64,000 bases of DNA from Rhizopus arrhizus (GCA_024220505.1 JAKZZE010000011.1:124001-188000); one strand, 5' to 3'; counted from the first letter of the stretch, positions 12,659 to 25,322 are shown. Notes: generated from the sequence alone by a model not told the origin. Numbers and translations: made by a program.

Positions 12659-14142
12659 ATGGGATTCAAAAAGTTATTTTCTTCTAAAGAAGTGAGATAT
12701 GATACAAAGAATGAACCAACGAAATCATCGAGATCACTGTCTATTAACAAATGGTCCAAGAAGAGACCTTCTTCTAGTATCGTCTCAAGTTTATCATCAC
12801 CCATCAATCGACCTTCTCTTGATCTTACCATGATTCCCATCATACCTTCACATACGAAATCAACCAATCCTTTTGAACAAACAAAAGAAAAAGTTGAATT
12901 ACCCGCAACACCTTCTCCTTCTGATAAAGAAGAAGGTAATTTAACAGTCAAGAAATATTTGTTTAATAATTGTTTATTTGTTTAGATGATTCCTTACTGC
13001 AATGTAACACCAAACAGGTATTGGAGATGAAACAACGATTAGAAAACGTAAACAAGAAGTTGAATGAGGCACTCGAAAAGACGGATGATTTCGAAACTGA
13101 ATTTAAATCTCGTGAATCATCAAGAAAAATGATGATGTGTAAATTAGATCGAGTTGTATCAGAAAATGAATTGCTGAAAAGAGAATTAGAAGGTTATTTG
13201 AAGACTGAGGATCAAATTCGGGGATTATTGAAAGGAATGGATGAGGATAGGATTGTAGAAGGAGTGAGTTACTTGAGATCACTCTGTGATACCCTAACAA
13301 CTCAAAAGGAACAAGTAGACAAAAAATGCAGTTTAGCAGAGACAAACTATCAAAAAGCACTAGAAACTCAGTGGGCAGAGATGGAGAAGAGAAGAGAAGA
13401 TGAGATGAACTGTTTGCTACAATCCCATCAATCTGAAATAGAAAGGTTAACAAACAAATTTCAAGCAGAGTATAGAACACTTGAACAAGCACACGACGCA
13501 TCCAGGTCTCAACTCACGTACGAGATTCATCAAACTGTGACTGAAAAAACTGAAATTGAAAACCAACTGGACGCACTGACCCAAGCGCATCATCAACAGT
13601 CAGAGGTCATCAAGGAGAGCAAGGTCAGAGAGGCAAGACTTGAAAGAGAGCTTGGTTCTGCTGAAGGGCTTCATCTTCAGCTTAAAAAAGAAATAAGAGA
13701 ATTGGATGAAGCAAGAGAACGAGAGATTGAGAGATTAGAGGATAAAGTGGCAACGATTGAGATTGAAAATAAAGAATTAAGAAAACAATTGGTGGATTTA
13801 GAAGAGTTCTTTGTTCAAAAGGAAATTGACTTTAAAAAAGAAGAGTCGAAGAAAGAGTTGGACTTGGCAAATAAGAATACAGATTTTGAACGATTAAAAA
13901 AAGAAAATGAGAAATTGAAAATGACGATTCAATCACTACAACAAGAATTGAACAACACATTAAAGCCAGGAAAAGGTCTGGTGAGAACCAAGAGTGGATT
14001 ACAAGATGACTTGATAAAGATGCACACCAAAGCTCAACTTGGGCTGATTGAATATCTTGAAGGAGAAGATGACGTGATACAAGCCATGTCACGCTTTAAA
14101 AGGCAACTGGAAACTGAAATGCAAGAACCCTTTGATGAATGA
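12659..14142 (+). CDS. Long coiled-coil protein, 477 aa
   Basis: Two exons (12659-12935, 12986-14142; 50-nt intron) encode 477 residues. Residues 1-90 are Ser/Lys-rich and disordered (SSRSLSINKWSKKRPSSS), ending in a TPSPS phosphosite-like stretch. From residue 100 to about 440 the protein is an almost continuous coiled coil (VLEMKQRLENVNKKLNEAL to KMTIQSLQQELNN), ending with LIKMHTKAQLGLIEYLEGED. The architecture suggests a cytoskeletal, spindle or septation scaffold; no specific ortholog is recognised. The pyrimidine-rich leader sits directly before the ATG, as in neighbouring genes. Confidence 0.75.
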
Positions 14143-14850
14143 TTAATGTAAAATATCCAATAAAATACCCTCTCTTTTTCCCCCTTTTTTTTAAATGTTT
14201 TTCATTTGCTGTATTCAATATTTAAAATGAATTGGGATAAATCTAAAGAGAGATGAGTTTATAAAGTACGGGTATCTGTTATCTATTCATGTTACACTTT
14301 TAGAAAAAACCTTTTTTTTTTTTATTATAAAATAAGCTTTGATTTCACTCCACAAGTCATTTAAATAAAGAGACAACCTCTCCTCCTTTTTTTTTTTTTT
14401 TTTTTTTTTTTATTTATTTTTTATATCCCAAGCTATTTACTTTTTTTTTTTTTTCTTTTTTTTTTTTATCTTTAAGAGGAGATTGAAATATAGACACTCT
14501 CTTTCCCCACTTACCAAAATGAAGTGAATGATAAGTATTCCTAATCACTTCAAAGTTTGACAAATGACACGTGTGATAAGCAGCAAGAGCTTTTTCATTT
14601 TTATTCATCACCTCTTCTTCTCTTTCTTCTTCTCTTCTTTTCGAATAAAAAGAAAATTAAAATATTGTTTTTTTAAAGACGTGTTGAATAGTCAAACAAT
14701 CCTCTTTTTACTCTTCTTCTTCTTTTTGTGTAGCAAACGGATCGGAATCAGATAAGAAGCTTTCTCTCTCTCTCTTTTATTTTGTTATCCGGATTTGCCA
14801 AGTTTGGGTGTCTTGTTAAATAATCTCTTTTTATCTTTTCTTCTTTAAAG
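14143..14850. other. Intergenic with pyrimidine tracts
   Basis: Several T runs (around 14310-14470) and CT-rich stretches (14600-14780). No gene seen; the last 100 bp is probably the leader of the small gene at 14851. Confidence 0.6.
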
Positions 14851-15003
14851 ATGTATGAATTCACTGCTATTCAAACCAATACAAAAGGTAAATCAACTTG
14901 TGCTGTATGTGGATCTCAAAATCATATGACAAGTAAGTAAAGAAACAAGATTTATTTTATTTATTGACTTTTTTGTTTAGAACATTGTCCTGTAGTTCCA
15001 TAA
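14851..15003 (+). CDS. Putative zinc-knuckle microprotein, 34 aa
   Basis: Two short exons (14851-14932, 14981-15003) separated by a 48-nt intron with GTAAGT donor and TTTAG acceptor. Splicing creates CAVCGSQNHMTKHC, an exact C-x2-C-x4-H-x4-C zinc knuckle, followed by PVVP and a stop. The last cysteine exists only in the spliced form; the unspliced frame stops after HMTSK. A CT-rich leader typical of this genome precedes the ATG. Zinc knuckles usually bind single-stranded nucleic acid. It could be a genuine microprotein or a fragment of a larger unrecognised gene. Confidence 0.45.
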
Positions 15004-15353
15004 ACAATCAATTCAATATCAAATCATTCTCTCTTTTATGTCTTCTTATGTCCCTTATGCAATCAACTCTTTTATCTTTCTTCAATTTAATCATCATCAT
15101 CTTTGGTCTTTTCAGCTTTCAATCAATTCATGTTCATCATAAAAACAAGGGGGATTTATTTTATGAATCGCGTCAATAAAGATTTTATTTTCTTATCTTT
15201 GGTTGTCAATCAGAATAAATTAAAGGTAGTACAACCTCAGTGATCACTGTGGAAGCAAACAAGATCAATTTTTAAAAAATAATTTCCCTTTTTAAGGGTA
15301 AATAGTCAAAGAAGGGGAGGATGTTTAATAATACATAAAAATAAAAAAATGAA
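15004..15353. other. Short intergenic stretch
   Basis: No gene seen. It separates the microprotein 3' end from the convergent chitin deacetylase 3' end. Confidence 0.6.
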
Positions 15354-16260
15354 TTATTGATAAGCATCTACACCAATACAATCAGAGACTGTAACAAACT
15401 TATAACCCATCGAATGAATATAGTCAATAACCCAAGGAATAAGTTCACTGACTGTTTGATCATATACTTCATGTTCAAGTGCAATATGACCCAGAGATTG
15501 GTTGCTGTCATCCTCCATTTCTTTATAAGCTGACTTTTCCTCATCAAAATCATGTTCTCTCCAATCATTTGTATCAATATCCCAATTAACAACACTATAA
15601 CCAAGATCTTTTAATACAGCCAACGTGTTTTCATCATAAGCACCCGTTGGAGGACGCATGAGGGCAGGTCTATTCTAGCTTAATAAGTTTTATATAAAAA
15701 AAATAAAAATTATTTTACCTTTTACCAATCGCCTCAAAAATAAGATCAGATTGTTTATTCATTTGATATTCAATTTCTTCTTCAGATAAATCAGAAAGTA
15801 CTTTATGTTCATAAGTATGACTGGCTACTTCATGTCCCATATCATAAATATGTTTAATAATCTCCATATATCCCTTCTCACCATCAGAAGTAGACACGCT
15901 GTCATTTTCAACATCACTAAATAACCCTATTAAGCTCATTCTTTCTTTATCCTCTTTTTACTTACACCCAATTTTTACCATTGATAAAAAAAGTAGATCG
16001 AATACCCAATTCATTCAGTGTCTTGGCTAATTCCCAAGAGTATTCATAAGGTCCATCATCAAAAGTCATAGCAAATACCCCAGGTCGATTACAAGATACA
16101 TAAACACCGTCTTCATTCGTATTCTTCCCATACGAATCACGCTATTAGTTGTCAATACAGTCCTCTCTTCAACCAATCAACTCACATTTCTTAACATCGG
16201 CTTTCCCATCACAGCCGCAGTAGAAAATAGCAAAGGGATCAAAATAGGAATAAAACGCAT
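15354..16260 (-). CDS. Secreted chitin/polysaccharide deacetylase (CE4, NodB domain)
   Basis: Removes N-acetyl groups from chitin to make chitosan, a major Mucorales wall polymer. Four exons on the minus strand: 16260-16186, 16141-15966, 15916-15719, 15669-15354; introns 44-49 nt; 254 aa. Signal peptide MRFIPILIPLLFSTAAVMG. NodB motifs are complete: motif 1 MTFDDGPYE (catalytic base and metal Asp), motif 2 GHEVASHTYEH (metal histidines), motif 3 MRPPTGAYDENT, a WDIDTNDW motif 4, and a final GHIALEHEVYDQT where the family has its catalytic His. No GPI-anchor tail or extra chitin-binding domain is seen, so a soluble secreted enzyme is likely. Confidence 0.92.
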
Positions 16261-17720
16261 TTGAATAAAGATCAACTATTTCGTATCCTAGTCCGATCCT
16301 TTTATATCTTTTCATGTTTTAAAGACACCTTACAACCCCTTCTTTCTTTTTAATGTTTGGTTTAATGCGACAGATCATACAGCATACGGACTGTAGAATG
16401 AATTTTATTCAACCACACAATCTAAAATGATCCGATCATTCATTTTTTTTTTTTTTTTATATCAAAACAAACTTGGCTTTCTATCCTCAACAATTAAAGT
16501 AATATTTCTCCTTGGCTACGAATGCTTGTCAAATTTTAAATCAAGGAATCGACTAGATGAAAATAAGCTATAAAGTGTTTATCGATTAGGATTGTGAAAT
16601 TGTATCATCCGTTGAGCATCAACACCTTTATTTTACAAACCATGTCGAGTACATTATCGTTTAACGCTTAAACATATTTTAGTTTTCAACATACAATGTT
16701 TATGTCATTTATTTGATTTGGTTACAATTGTTACTTAAAAAACATAGGAGAAAAAAAAAACTTATAATTTATATTTAAAACAACTTTTTTAGATATTCAA
16801 TATTAAGACTTTATCTTGTTTCAACCTGCCTGATGTGATTTACATAAAAGAAAGGACAGCCTGTCCACTCTCTCCCCTTAAAGCTATCTGTATGGTTTAG
16901 TGACCATTTTAATATTAACCTTGTAATCCAGACAGTGATCGATATACTTTAATAAAACTAGACAGATGAGAAATTAACTGTAAACACTTGGGCATACCAA
17001 TGCGCATTTTAAGCATAATCATCTCATTATTTCTCAACTCGGAAATAAACGGGATGTTATACAGAACAAAGAGCACAGACAATCTGTTGATCGTAGACTG
17101 TGTCCATGTAAATGAAATGATCCATTGGAGAAATGAATATCTTTACATGTTTTTTCACTAAAAATTTTATTCTTCATGTCACTTTATAAAACTTGGTTCA
17201 TAATCTTGTGTCCTTTGTACTTTTAGATTCTTTCAAACCATTTTGAAACACCTTTTTAGTTTATAAAGCAAGTGTCTAACAATCAATTCTCAATTTCGTC
17301 ATATTTTCATACAAAATAGTCTTATCCAAAGTCAGATCAACCCCACTGATTTCTTTTAGAAGTTGAAAAGAATTTTTATAAGCTGCTTCCTTGGACACAC
17401 TCTTTGATGATTCATTTTTACAACCATCTACTTTATGTCTCATTCAAACTTAATCATCACCAAAACTATATCTTATTTTTCCTGTTCATCTCTTTAGGCT
17501 CACAAATGAATTTATCATAAACAAATTTTCTTTACCCATCAATTGAGAGTCCCTATCATCAAATAAAAAAAAAAAAAGGTTCGAAAGGTCAGTGCATTCT
17601 ATGATTCAAGTGCAGCTTATAAATTTCCCAAATATGGAAGCTTTGGATTTTAGAGGTCCAAATAACAATTCCCAAAAAAAAAAAAAGGTGATGTTTTAGG
17701 CTATCAATTTTTTAGTGCTT

Positions 17721-17760
<40 letters not shown>

Positions 17761-17769
17761 AAATAAAAT
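16261..17769. other. 1.5-kb intergenic region ending in a T37 promoter tract
   Basis: No gene found. Holds upstream regions of the chitin deacetylase (minus) and the PAS kinase (plus), which are divergent. An uninterrupted T37 run occupies 17723-17759, ending 10 nt before the PAS kinase ATG. Confidence 0.65.
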
Positions 17770-20742
17770 ATGGATCCAACAGCTGCTACACAAGAGTCAG
17801 GTATATGTGAAATTTATGTTAATTTTCACATTTAGCTAAAATGGTTTTAATTTGCTTATTAACGAAATTAGCCAGCAGCAGATTAGTTCAAAAGGAAAGG
17901 TAAAATGGTTTAAGAAAGAGAGAGAAAGAGAGAATAAGCCTAACTTTTATAGTCAACAACTCTCTCCGAAAACGAATCAGTCTGATAGTGATGAGGATAA
18001 TAATCAGATAGCCACCCAAGGCTTTGATCGTTTCCGCGAAAACAGCGTCTGCTCGACCGAAGAAAACCCAAACGATTCTATTGCCGAATATTGTGCAGAG
18101 TCACTCTACAGCTACAGTTTTACGCCCTTATCCCGTGTGAACAAGGCAACGAAAATCAAACGCCACCTGCTCAACCGAGGTATGGATTATATGCAACGTA
18201 TCCGATGGAACACGACCGAACGAGAGCCCAGTCGACGATTTTCTCAGCCAGATATGGGTGTATTGGATTTACCAAACGAGTGGACCAGTTCTGATATCAA
18301 GGTCTCACCCTCTGTGAACGATCTCGTCCGTCATCATCTCACGGCTCAAACAAAACAAGAAACAGACGAAGAAGGCTTCTCTGTCGGACGACGACAAACC
18401 ATCGAGGCCTTTCAGGGTCTGCAGCCGCCGGTCCGCGAGGTCCCTGCATCGACACGATCCACCCAATTCAACCATGCACTCCACACTCCCTCTCGATTTT
18501 TACCTCAGAATCAGGCCATCTTGACAACCGATGCGGACGCGACCATCCTGCTGTTCAACGACATGGCCAGTCTTTGCTTTGGTATCGATAAATCCTTTGT
18601 TGGACAGTCTGTGTTGAAAGCGTTGGATGACCCGATTCGGAAACAGATCAAGGGTATTTTGAAAAGACGGCGGCAACTCGATCCAGTCACGAGGGAAAAG
18701 GGGGTAGTGTTGGTTTGTGGGGTGGTGGTGTCTATCAACAAAATGACAGGAGAAAAGACGGCGGCGTCACTGTGGTTGAAAGAGAAGGTGACGGACGAGG
18801 GCAAGACGATTTATATTTGGATCTTTGAAGAGATCTATGAGACATCCTTGGTCGTTCGGCTCGATCATCAAGGAACCCTTCTGGAGGTGAGCAGTACGAT
18901 AAAGGACTTGTTTGGCTATGAAGCTCACCAAGTGACCGGCCAATCCATCACTCAACTCATACCTGGCTTGTCGACCGCGGGCACACCCGACCTTCAGCAA
19001 ATCGACAAGATCAAATTCTACGGCGCTCTCTCAAGTAAAGGTGTCAGCTTTCCGATCATGATCAACAGTTCGTCCGAGGCCAACGATGTCTTCAAGATCG
19101 TCTCGCTTCCTTCAGTAGCCGGCCTGATCACTGTCCATCACAAGACGGGTAAAATTCAGAGTATCAATCCTGTACCGGCCAAATACCTATTTGGTTATCC
19201 AACAGAGATGCTTGTCGAGAAACTTGACATTAGCCAGATCATTCCACAATTTTCAGAGATCGTTACAGGTCTCCTTGAATGCAACCTGTTGCAATCTTCG
19301 TGCACTGTAAACAATCACGCTTGTCGTTGGGTCATTTCAGACTTGTGCTCAGCCGATTCATATCAATCGATGAACACACAAGAATCCCTCAAGTCAATCG
19401 AAAGACGACCTTCGGTGAATGCCAAAGGACAGGCACTGCCTGTCATTCATGCCGTACATCGTGATGGTAGCTCATTTGAAATTCAGGTACAACTGCGGTT
19501 GATCGAGAGTGAAAAAGAAGACTTGATCAGTGTCTGGGTTACCTATGATCGTATCCAGGCAATGAAACGCGTTGCTAGAAAGAAAAAACAGTCTTTGACC
19601 ACGACACCTGCCCTTCCATCCCTCAAAGATTCCTCAGCAGAATACCCCCTGTCAACAAAAAAACGACCTCCGATTCGAACTTATGGTATATCCTCTTTTG
19701 GTAACGTAGACAGAAAAAAGGCCATCTTTCCTAGAGACGAAGCAAACCAAAGTCGAGAAAGTCTCGAGAGCTTGCACAGTAACGGTTACACGAGCAGTGA
19801 GGAATCTCTACCGCTCGTCAAGAAACACAGTCCGATCGACAATTATGTCATTCTGAGTACATTAGGAGAAGGTGCTTATGGTACAGCTAAATTAGCTTAT
19901 CGAAAGGATGACCCGACGATGACAAAGGTCGTCATCAAATTCATTGCGAAATCAAGAATCGTTGTAGACTCTTGGATTAGAGACCGCAAATTGGGGTTGA
20001 TACCACTAGAGATACACATTTTAAAGAAATTAAAAGATTATCCACAGCCCAATTGCTGCTCGATAGGTAAAGTTCTGCAAACAAACGTGACACAAGACGG
20101 CTAATGAACAGAAATGATGATAGAGACTTACTTTGAAGACGAAGATACCTACTTTGCGATCATGAAGCTTTATGGAGAAAGGAGTATGGACTTGTTTGAT
20201 TACATTGAATTGAATGAACACATAGATGAAAGTGAGATCAAAAATATCTTTTTACAAATAGCCAAGGCTGTAGAGCACATCCACCAATTGCATATTGTAC
20301 ACCGTGATATCAAGGACGAAAACGTCCTACTGGACGAAAATGGATGCGTTCAGCTAATAGATTTCGGAAGCGCTACTTATTTTAGAGAAGGCAGAAAATT
20401 CGATACGTTTGGTGGAACTTTGGATTATTGTGCTCCTGAAATTTTAAAAGGCATGCCTTATGAAGGGCCACCCCAAGACATTTGGAGTCTAGGAACATTG
20501 CTGTATACAATGATTTACAGAGAAAACCCATTTTATAATGTGGATGAAATATTGGAACATGATTTAAGAGTTCCCTATGTGCTATCAGAAGGTAAAATAA
20601 AAAAATTTGTTGAACAATTTTCATTCTATTCATACATCATTCGCTAGAATCATTGGACCTTGTCAGGCACATGTTAAATCGAGATGTAAAAGAGCGTTAT
20701 ACCATCAATCAAGTATTAGCGCATTCATGGCTTCAAGTCTAA
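17770..20742 (+). CDS. PSK1: PAS-domain serine/threonine kinase (PASK/Psk type)
   Basis: Nutrient-sensing kinase that in yeast directs glucose toward glycogen and wall synthesis. Five exons: 17770-17800, 17836-17899, 17953-20066, 20112-20591, 20648-20742; 927 aa. Short exons 1-2 are inferred from phase; an unspliced reading of the main ORF would instead begin inside intron 1. Residues 1-200 are Ser-rich; PAS-like repeats begin near residues 214 (ILTTDADATILLFND), 329 (VVRLDHQGTLLEV) and 421 (ITVHHKTGKIQSI). The kinase domain starts near 663: LGEGAYGTAKLA, VVIKFIAKS, HRDIKDEN (about 800), LIDFGSA, GTLDYCAPEIL, DIWSLGTLLYTM. All catalytic residues are present; the last exon supplies HSWLQV. Exon 3 is noticeably more GC-rich than its surroundings. 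Confidence 0.9.
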
Positions 20743-21425
20743 TGAAATATTGTATTTATGTGTAAATATTTGATGACTGCATCTTTATATATAAGTGAAA
20801 GAATAAATGTAAAAAAAAAAAAGAGAATATTTTCGGAATAATGTTTATGCGTGGTCACTGAAAAGTCTAGATTTTGCGTTGAAACTCCAAGAAAAAAAAA
20901 TAGGTTGCTAAGATACGAATTGACACATCAGAGCTTTGTCATACCCTGAACGCACACACGAACAAATCAGGGTTGCATAAAGAAAGTACTTTTTCTTTTG
21001 GAAAAAAAAGACTTTCTTGTTGTTCTGACTTGTCAACTGACATTCACTGTTACATTTTGTCTTTAAATGAAAGCCTGTCATTAGCACGCGTCTTGGAAAC
21101 AAAACATACTCTTATTGTTGCATTAGCTTTTTTAAAACAGGCTATTGCTGCATACTTTTTTTATGATGGTAGCCTTATAACTCATCGTATGGAATTAAGA
21201 TATAAAGACAATTGATATAAAAATTGAAAAAAGAATGGCAAGATTGTCAGCTTGGGAAGTTTCTCACCTAAACCTTGTTTGTAAATTTGTACAACCCCGT
21301 GAGAAGGTAAAACTGTGCATATCCTTTTGCCAATCAATGAGAAAAAAAAAACATTTCAACTATTTATAGCTTAAACATTCTCTCTTTCTCTCTCTTTTCT
21401 TTCATCTATTTTTTTTTTATTAAAA
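20743..21425. other. Intergenic region
   Basis: PAS kinase 3' end and the CT/T-rich leader of the arrestin-like gene. The 80-codon ORF at 20973-21215 has no protein-like features and is not called. Confidence 0.6.
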
Positions 21426-22569
21426 ATGAAGAGACTAGCAAACAAACCAAGTACGAAATTAAGGATTTATCTAGAAAATGACCATTTAATCATGTATGGT
21501 TCTTCAAATGAATCCTCTGGTTGCGTATTGCGAGGAGCCTTAAGCTTGAAATTAAACAAGCCTACAAGATTAAAATCATTAAGTTTATGTTTTCTTGGGA
21601 AAATATCAGTCAGTTGGAACCAATGTAAAGATAACATAAAGGTTTTGATGAAACATCCTGTGACATTTTATTTATTGATCTCTTTTTATTTTTCTAGTGG
21701 GAAATGGGTACGAACGTAAATTTAACGATCATCGAACAGTGATCAGCCATAAATGGACATTCTTATCAACACAACAAAATAAGACACATTTACTTTCAAC
21801 AGGTACCCATACTTTTGAATTCGAACTAGTCTTGCCTGGGAGTCTACCGGAATCAACCCGTATGGATAAATATTACAATGTAGATTATCGGCTAAAGGCT
21901 GTAGCAGAGAAACCTGCTTTTTCGAGGGATTATGTAGCACGACGAGACATTCACCTGTCTAGACAAAAGCCAAATATTACTAATGAATTCTTTGACCCTA
22001 TTCATCTTGTCAATCGATGGGAAAATAAGTTGGAGTATGAAATTTCTTTACCAACCAAAGTATACACCTATGGAGATCATATTCCAGTAAAGATTAAATT
22101 AATTTCATTGATACCACATTTACATATAAATTACGTGAGTTGTATATTTAAGGAATACTTGACCTGTCGAGCAATCAACGGATGGTTCAATGGCAAAAAC
22201 AAGTCACAAAGACGACTCATAGAATACACAAGGAAGAATACAGACAGACAAGAATTAAAGATGGATAGCACATGGACGGCGACTGTCCAGATGCATGTGC
22301 CTGAATCTGTAGTGGATATTCAGTGTGATGCCCATAATGACTCTGTCCAAGTACAACACAAAATCAAGCTGAATCTGACTATTGAGGACAAGCAAGGTCG
22401 TTTATACGTGATAAATATTACTTTGCCTATTATTATAGCCATTACAGATTCAATCGGAGTCTTGCCTTCTTATGAAGACATCTGGCAAACCTTGCCTTAC
22501 GATCCTACCATGATGTTGGATTTAAGTACAGATTGTATTCCTCCCAGTTATCGTAGTATTATTTGTTGA
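21426..22569 (+). CDS. Arrestin-domain (ART/alpha-arrestin-like) protein
   Basis: Alpha-arrestins recruit Rsp5-type ubiquitin ligases to plasma-membrane transporters and receptors. Two exons (21426-21624, 21698-22569; 73-nt intron) give 356 aa. The N-lobe has LRIYLENDHLIMYGSSNE, an LRGALSLKLNKP strand pair and HTFEFELVLPGSLPEST; the C-lobe begins NKLEYEISLPTKVYTYGD and contains IPVKIKLISLIPHLHI. The C-terminus has LPSYEDIW and IPPSYRS; the latter is a PPxY motif that could bind a WW-domain ligase. It is short for an ART, so the tail is minimal. Confidence 0.85.
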
Positions 22570-23536
22570 TTAAAAACACAATCTTTTTGCTTTTTTGGAT
22601 TGAATCAATCCATAAATAAGAAATCAATTTGAGAGCAAAACCATTTCTTTCTCCATGAGCACTCACTGCAGCAAACAATACTTCCTCTTTTGGAAATTTA
22701 ATTGGGTGATACAGCCTATTTTCAAAAGGCTGAGAACCAGGATTTGTAGCGGTTAAGCTTGTTTTCTTTTAAATGAATTCATTCAATAGGGTTTATTAAT
22801 TTCAAATATCTCTCACTTTTCCTTGTCAGTTTAGTTGATTGCTTTTGTTGTGATGAATGTGCAAAACAAATCTGAGTTCAAATATTGCATCATTTACTGG
22901 TCTGTGTACCTTGAGAACAGGATAAACAAAAGTTGGCATATTCCACCCGGCTCCAAGAGGAGAAGACAGTTGATTATTTCTTAAAAAGGAAATTCACTGA
23001 ATTGACTCATGTGTTTTATTATAAATTGATATTAATTGAAATAAAAATCTGAATTCATTGGACTGTTTTCTGGAAATATATTTACACAATGATTCGACCG
23101 CTTAAACTTTTTGGTTGAATAGTTGGGTTAAACAGAAAAACCTTAAATATCCTAATACAAATACAATCATTCGAAATATTATATTTATGTTATAATGACA
23201 AGCTATCGATAGATTGTTACATTGTTAGATTTATGCTGACTATATGAAAAGTCTATCAGCAGTGATTCTTTAAAGAGACTTCTTTTGATGAGATCGTCAT
23301 GGATTGAATCCGAATTAGTAGTTTATAGTTCATTATCTTTATGCTTCTTTTTCTTTTCTTTATTTTTTTGTGACAAATCACCATTCAACTCGCTTGGTTT
23401 ACTTGAATAGTTTTATAGTCTTTGATGAGTTTTAATCATTAAAATTTCGTCCATGAAAAAAAAGAAATTTTTATATTTCAGATTTAAAAAAAAACAACTT
23501 TTTTCTTTTTCTCTCTTCTTTTTCTTTATTAAAATA
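22570..23536. other. Intergenic region
   Basis: AT-rich sequence without a supportable gene; the final 100 bp is pyrimidine-rich leader of the SAP30-like gene. Confidence 0.6.
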
Positions 23537-23984
23537 ATGGGAGTTAAACAGAAACCAACTCAATCAACAACAATGAATGGTTTAAATCAAGTATTAGATA
23601 AAGAGAGAGATCGTGAAAAGAGAAGACGTGCAGCAGAAACAAATGTTGGAAAAGAGTTTCAAACAGTATGTTTTTTCTTTTTTCTTCATTAAATTATCTT
23701 ATTGATGGTCATAAATAGGTTGATTTTAATTCAATGGATATATCAATACTTCGTAAATATGCTAGAGTACATAAAATAAAAGTAAAATCAAAGACAAACA
23801 AAGAGGAACTTGCTGCTGCAGTATCTCGTCATTTTGCAAACCAAACTGTAAAGGAACTTGACACTATTACTTGTTTCTTATATACCGCTCACTACAAAGG
23901 TAGAAACAAAAACAAAATCTCTCTACTTTTACTCATTTCTCCATAGATTCTGTTTTGAGACTGCCATTGCATACTGGATTTTAA
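23537..23984 (+). CDS. SAP30-like Sin3-binding subunit of a histone deacetylase complex
   Basis: SAP30 bridges Sin3 and the Rpd3-type deacetylase. Three exons: 23537-23665, 23719-23899, 23947-23984; 115 aa. The N-terminal 45 residues are basic (DKERDREKRRRAAE). The conserved Sin3-binding region follows: VDFNSMDISILRKYAR, KEELAAAVSRHFANQ and ITCFLYTAHYKDSVLRLP. The last exon was chosen because it ends the domain within a few residues; a later acceptor near 24010 would give a less convincing K/F-rich tail. Confidence 0.85.
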
Positions 23985-24089
23985 TCAACATTATTTTTTT
24001 CTCATTTTAGATCTCCGTTTAAATATATTGAAGTCGTTCAAAAATAAAACTTCCAGAAACTTTTTTTTTTTTTTGCATTGTTTTTTTTA

Positions 24090-25322
24090 ATGAATTATTA
24101 TAAAGTACTTGGGCTGGAAAACAATTGCTCAGATGAAGATATTAAAAAAGCTTATAGGAAATTAGCATTAAAATATCATCCAGACAAAAATCATGATCCA
24201 GGTGCACCTGAAAGAGTAAGTAAAAGATGATACCTTATTTGATTGTATGTCTTATTTTTTTTCATTTTTAGTTTAAAGAAATAAGGTGAGCATCTGTATT
24301 AAAGCTTATCTGAATTCCTTTACTGATTCATTTGCAACAGTGAAGCATATCAAATATTATCCGATCGTAATTCTCGCATTTGTCTTTATTAACACTCAAT
24401 ACATTATTAACAATGCGATTTGATAGCCGAAAAGCGTAGACTATATGATAATAAAGATACATTCGAGCAAGTACCGAATGCAACTAGTAAATCTTCATCA
24501 GACCACTATTACAAACCTCATTACATGGACCATCCTTTGTTTTCGACATTTCAGGTAATTTCTCTTTTTCATGCGGAAAAAAATTATTGTAATACAAAAG
24601 TAACCTTTTACTTTCTTCTTTTGGCCAGTTTCAAACACCTGATGATTTATTTAGGCAATTTTTCAATGGCCAAGATCCTTTCCAAATGTTTTTTGGTATG
24701 TAAACATCATTTGTTGAAGCTATTTAAACTTGACCTTTTTCTTTTTTTTTTTCTTGCTAGATGACCCAATCTTTAACGGGGATCGATCTTATCACAATAA
24801 TTCCTTTGATCAAAACTTAGGCTTCTCTCAAAGAAACAGTTTATTCAATTCACCACTTGGAGGATTCTCAGGGACGGCTAAAAGTGTATCTACAACTACA
24901 ACCATTATTAATGGTCAAAAGCGTACAGTAACAAGAATTCAGGACGAAAACGTAAGATATAAAACAATCAATTTTAAAAAGTTTTAACTCTTGAAAAAAA
25001 AAAAGGGGACCCGGGTTATTGAGGAGTACGGAAATGGTCAACAGCGTGTTACGGTAAATGGAATAGAACAATCGTCAAGTGATAACAAATCAACACAGCA
25101 AAAAATTACCTATAAAAAAGAGTCCGGTGTAAATGATAGTGCAGCTCCTGTATCCACTCACATTCCAATTAATACAAGTAAAATCAGTACGGCTTCCAAC
25201 AAGAACGGTAAGCACCATAAAGAAGCTTTCTTATGCTTACTCTTCTAATTGAAATTTCTGTTATAGTAGAACCTGACAGAAAACCTAGCCAAAAAGTATT
25301 GATGACGAAAACAATACCGTAA
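24090..25322 (+). CDS. Type II J-domain co-chaperone (DNAJB-like)
   Basis: Stimulates the ATPase of Hsp70. Eight exons (24090-24215, 24272-24285, 24341-24366, 24427-24554, 24629-24695, 24761-24951, 25006-25207, 25267-25322) give 269 aa, the most intron-dense gene here, including exons of 14 and 26 nt. J domain: [30 protein letters not shown] with the HPD triad, then [16 protein letters not shown] assembled over exons 2-4. Downstream is an F-rich segment ([17 protein letters not shown]) and [14 protein letters not shown] / [13 protein letters not shown], as in DNAJB6/B2-type proteins. No zinc-finger cysteines, so type II. The acceptor of the intron before exon 7 follows an A-run, not a pyrimidine tract. 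Confidence 0.9.

Noticed and set aside
14964..15179. 71-codon ORF overlapping the microprotein intron
   Set aside because: Starts inside the intron and consists of F/L/S-rich AT-driven codons.
20973..21215. 80-codon plus-strand ORF between PAS kinase and arrestin genes
   Set aside because: No recognisable features and no leader or intron pattern like the real genes.
24004..24070. Alternative last exon of the SAP30-like gene
   Set aside because: In phase but gives a K/F-rich tail through a T-tract; the acceptor at 23946 gives a compact, family-like end.
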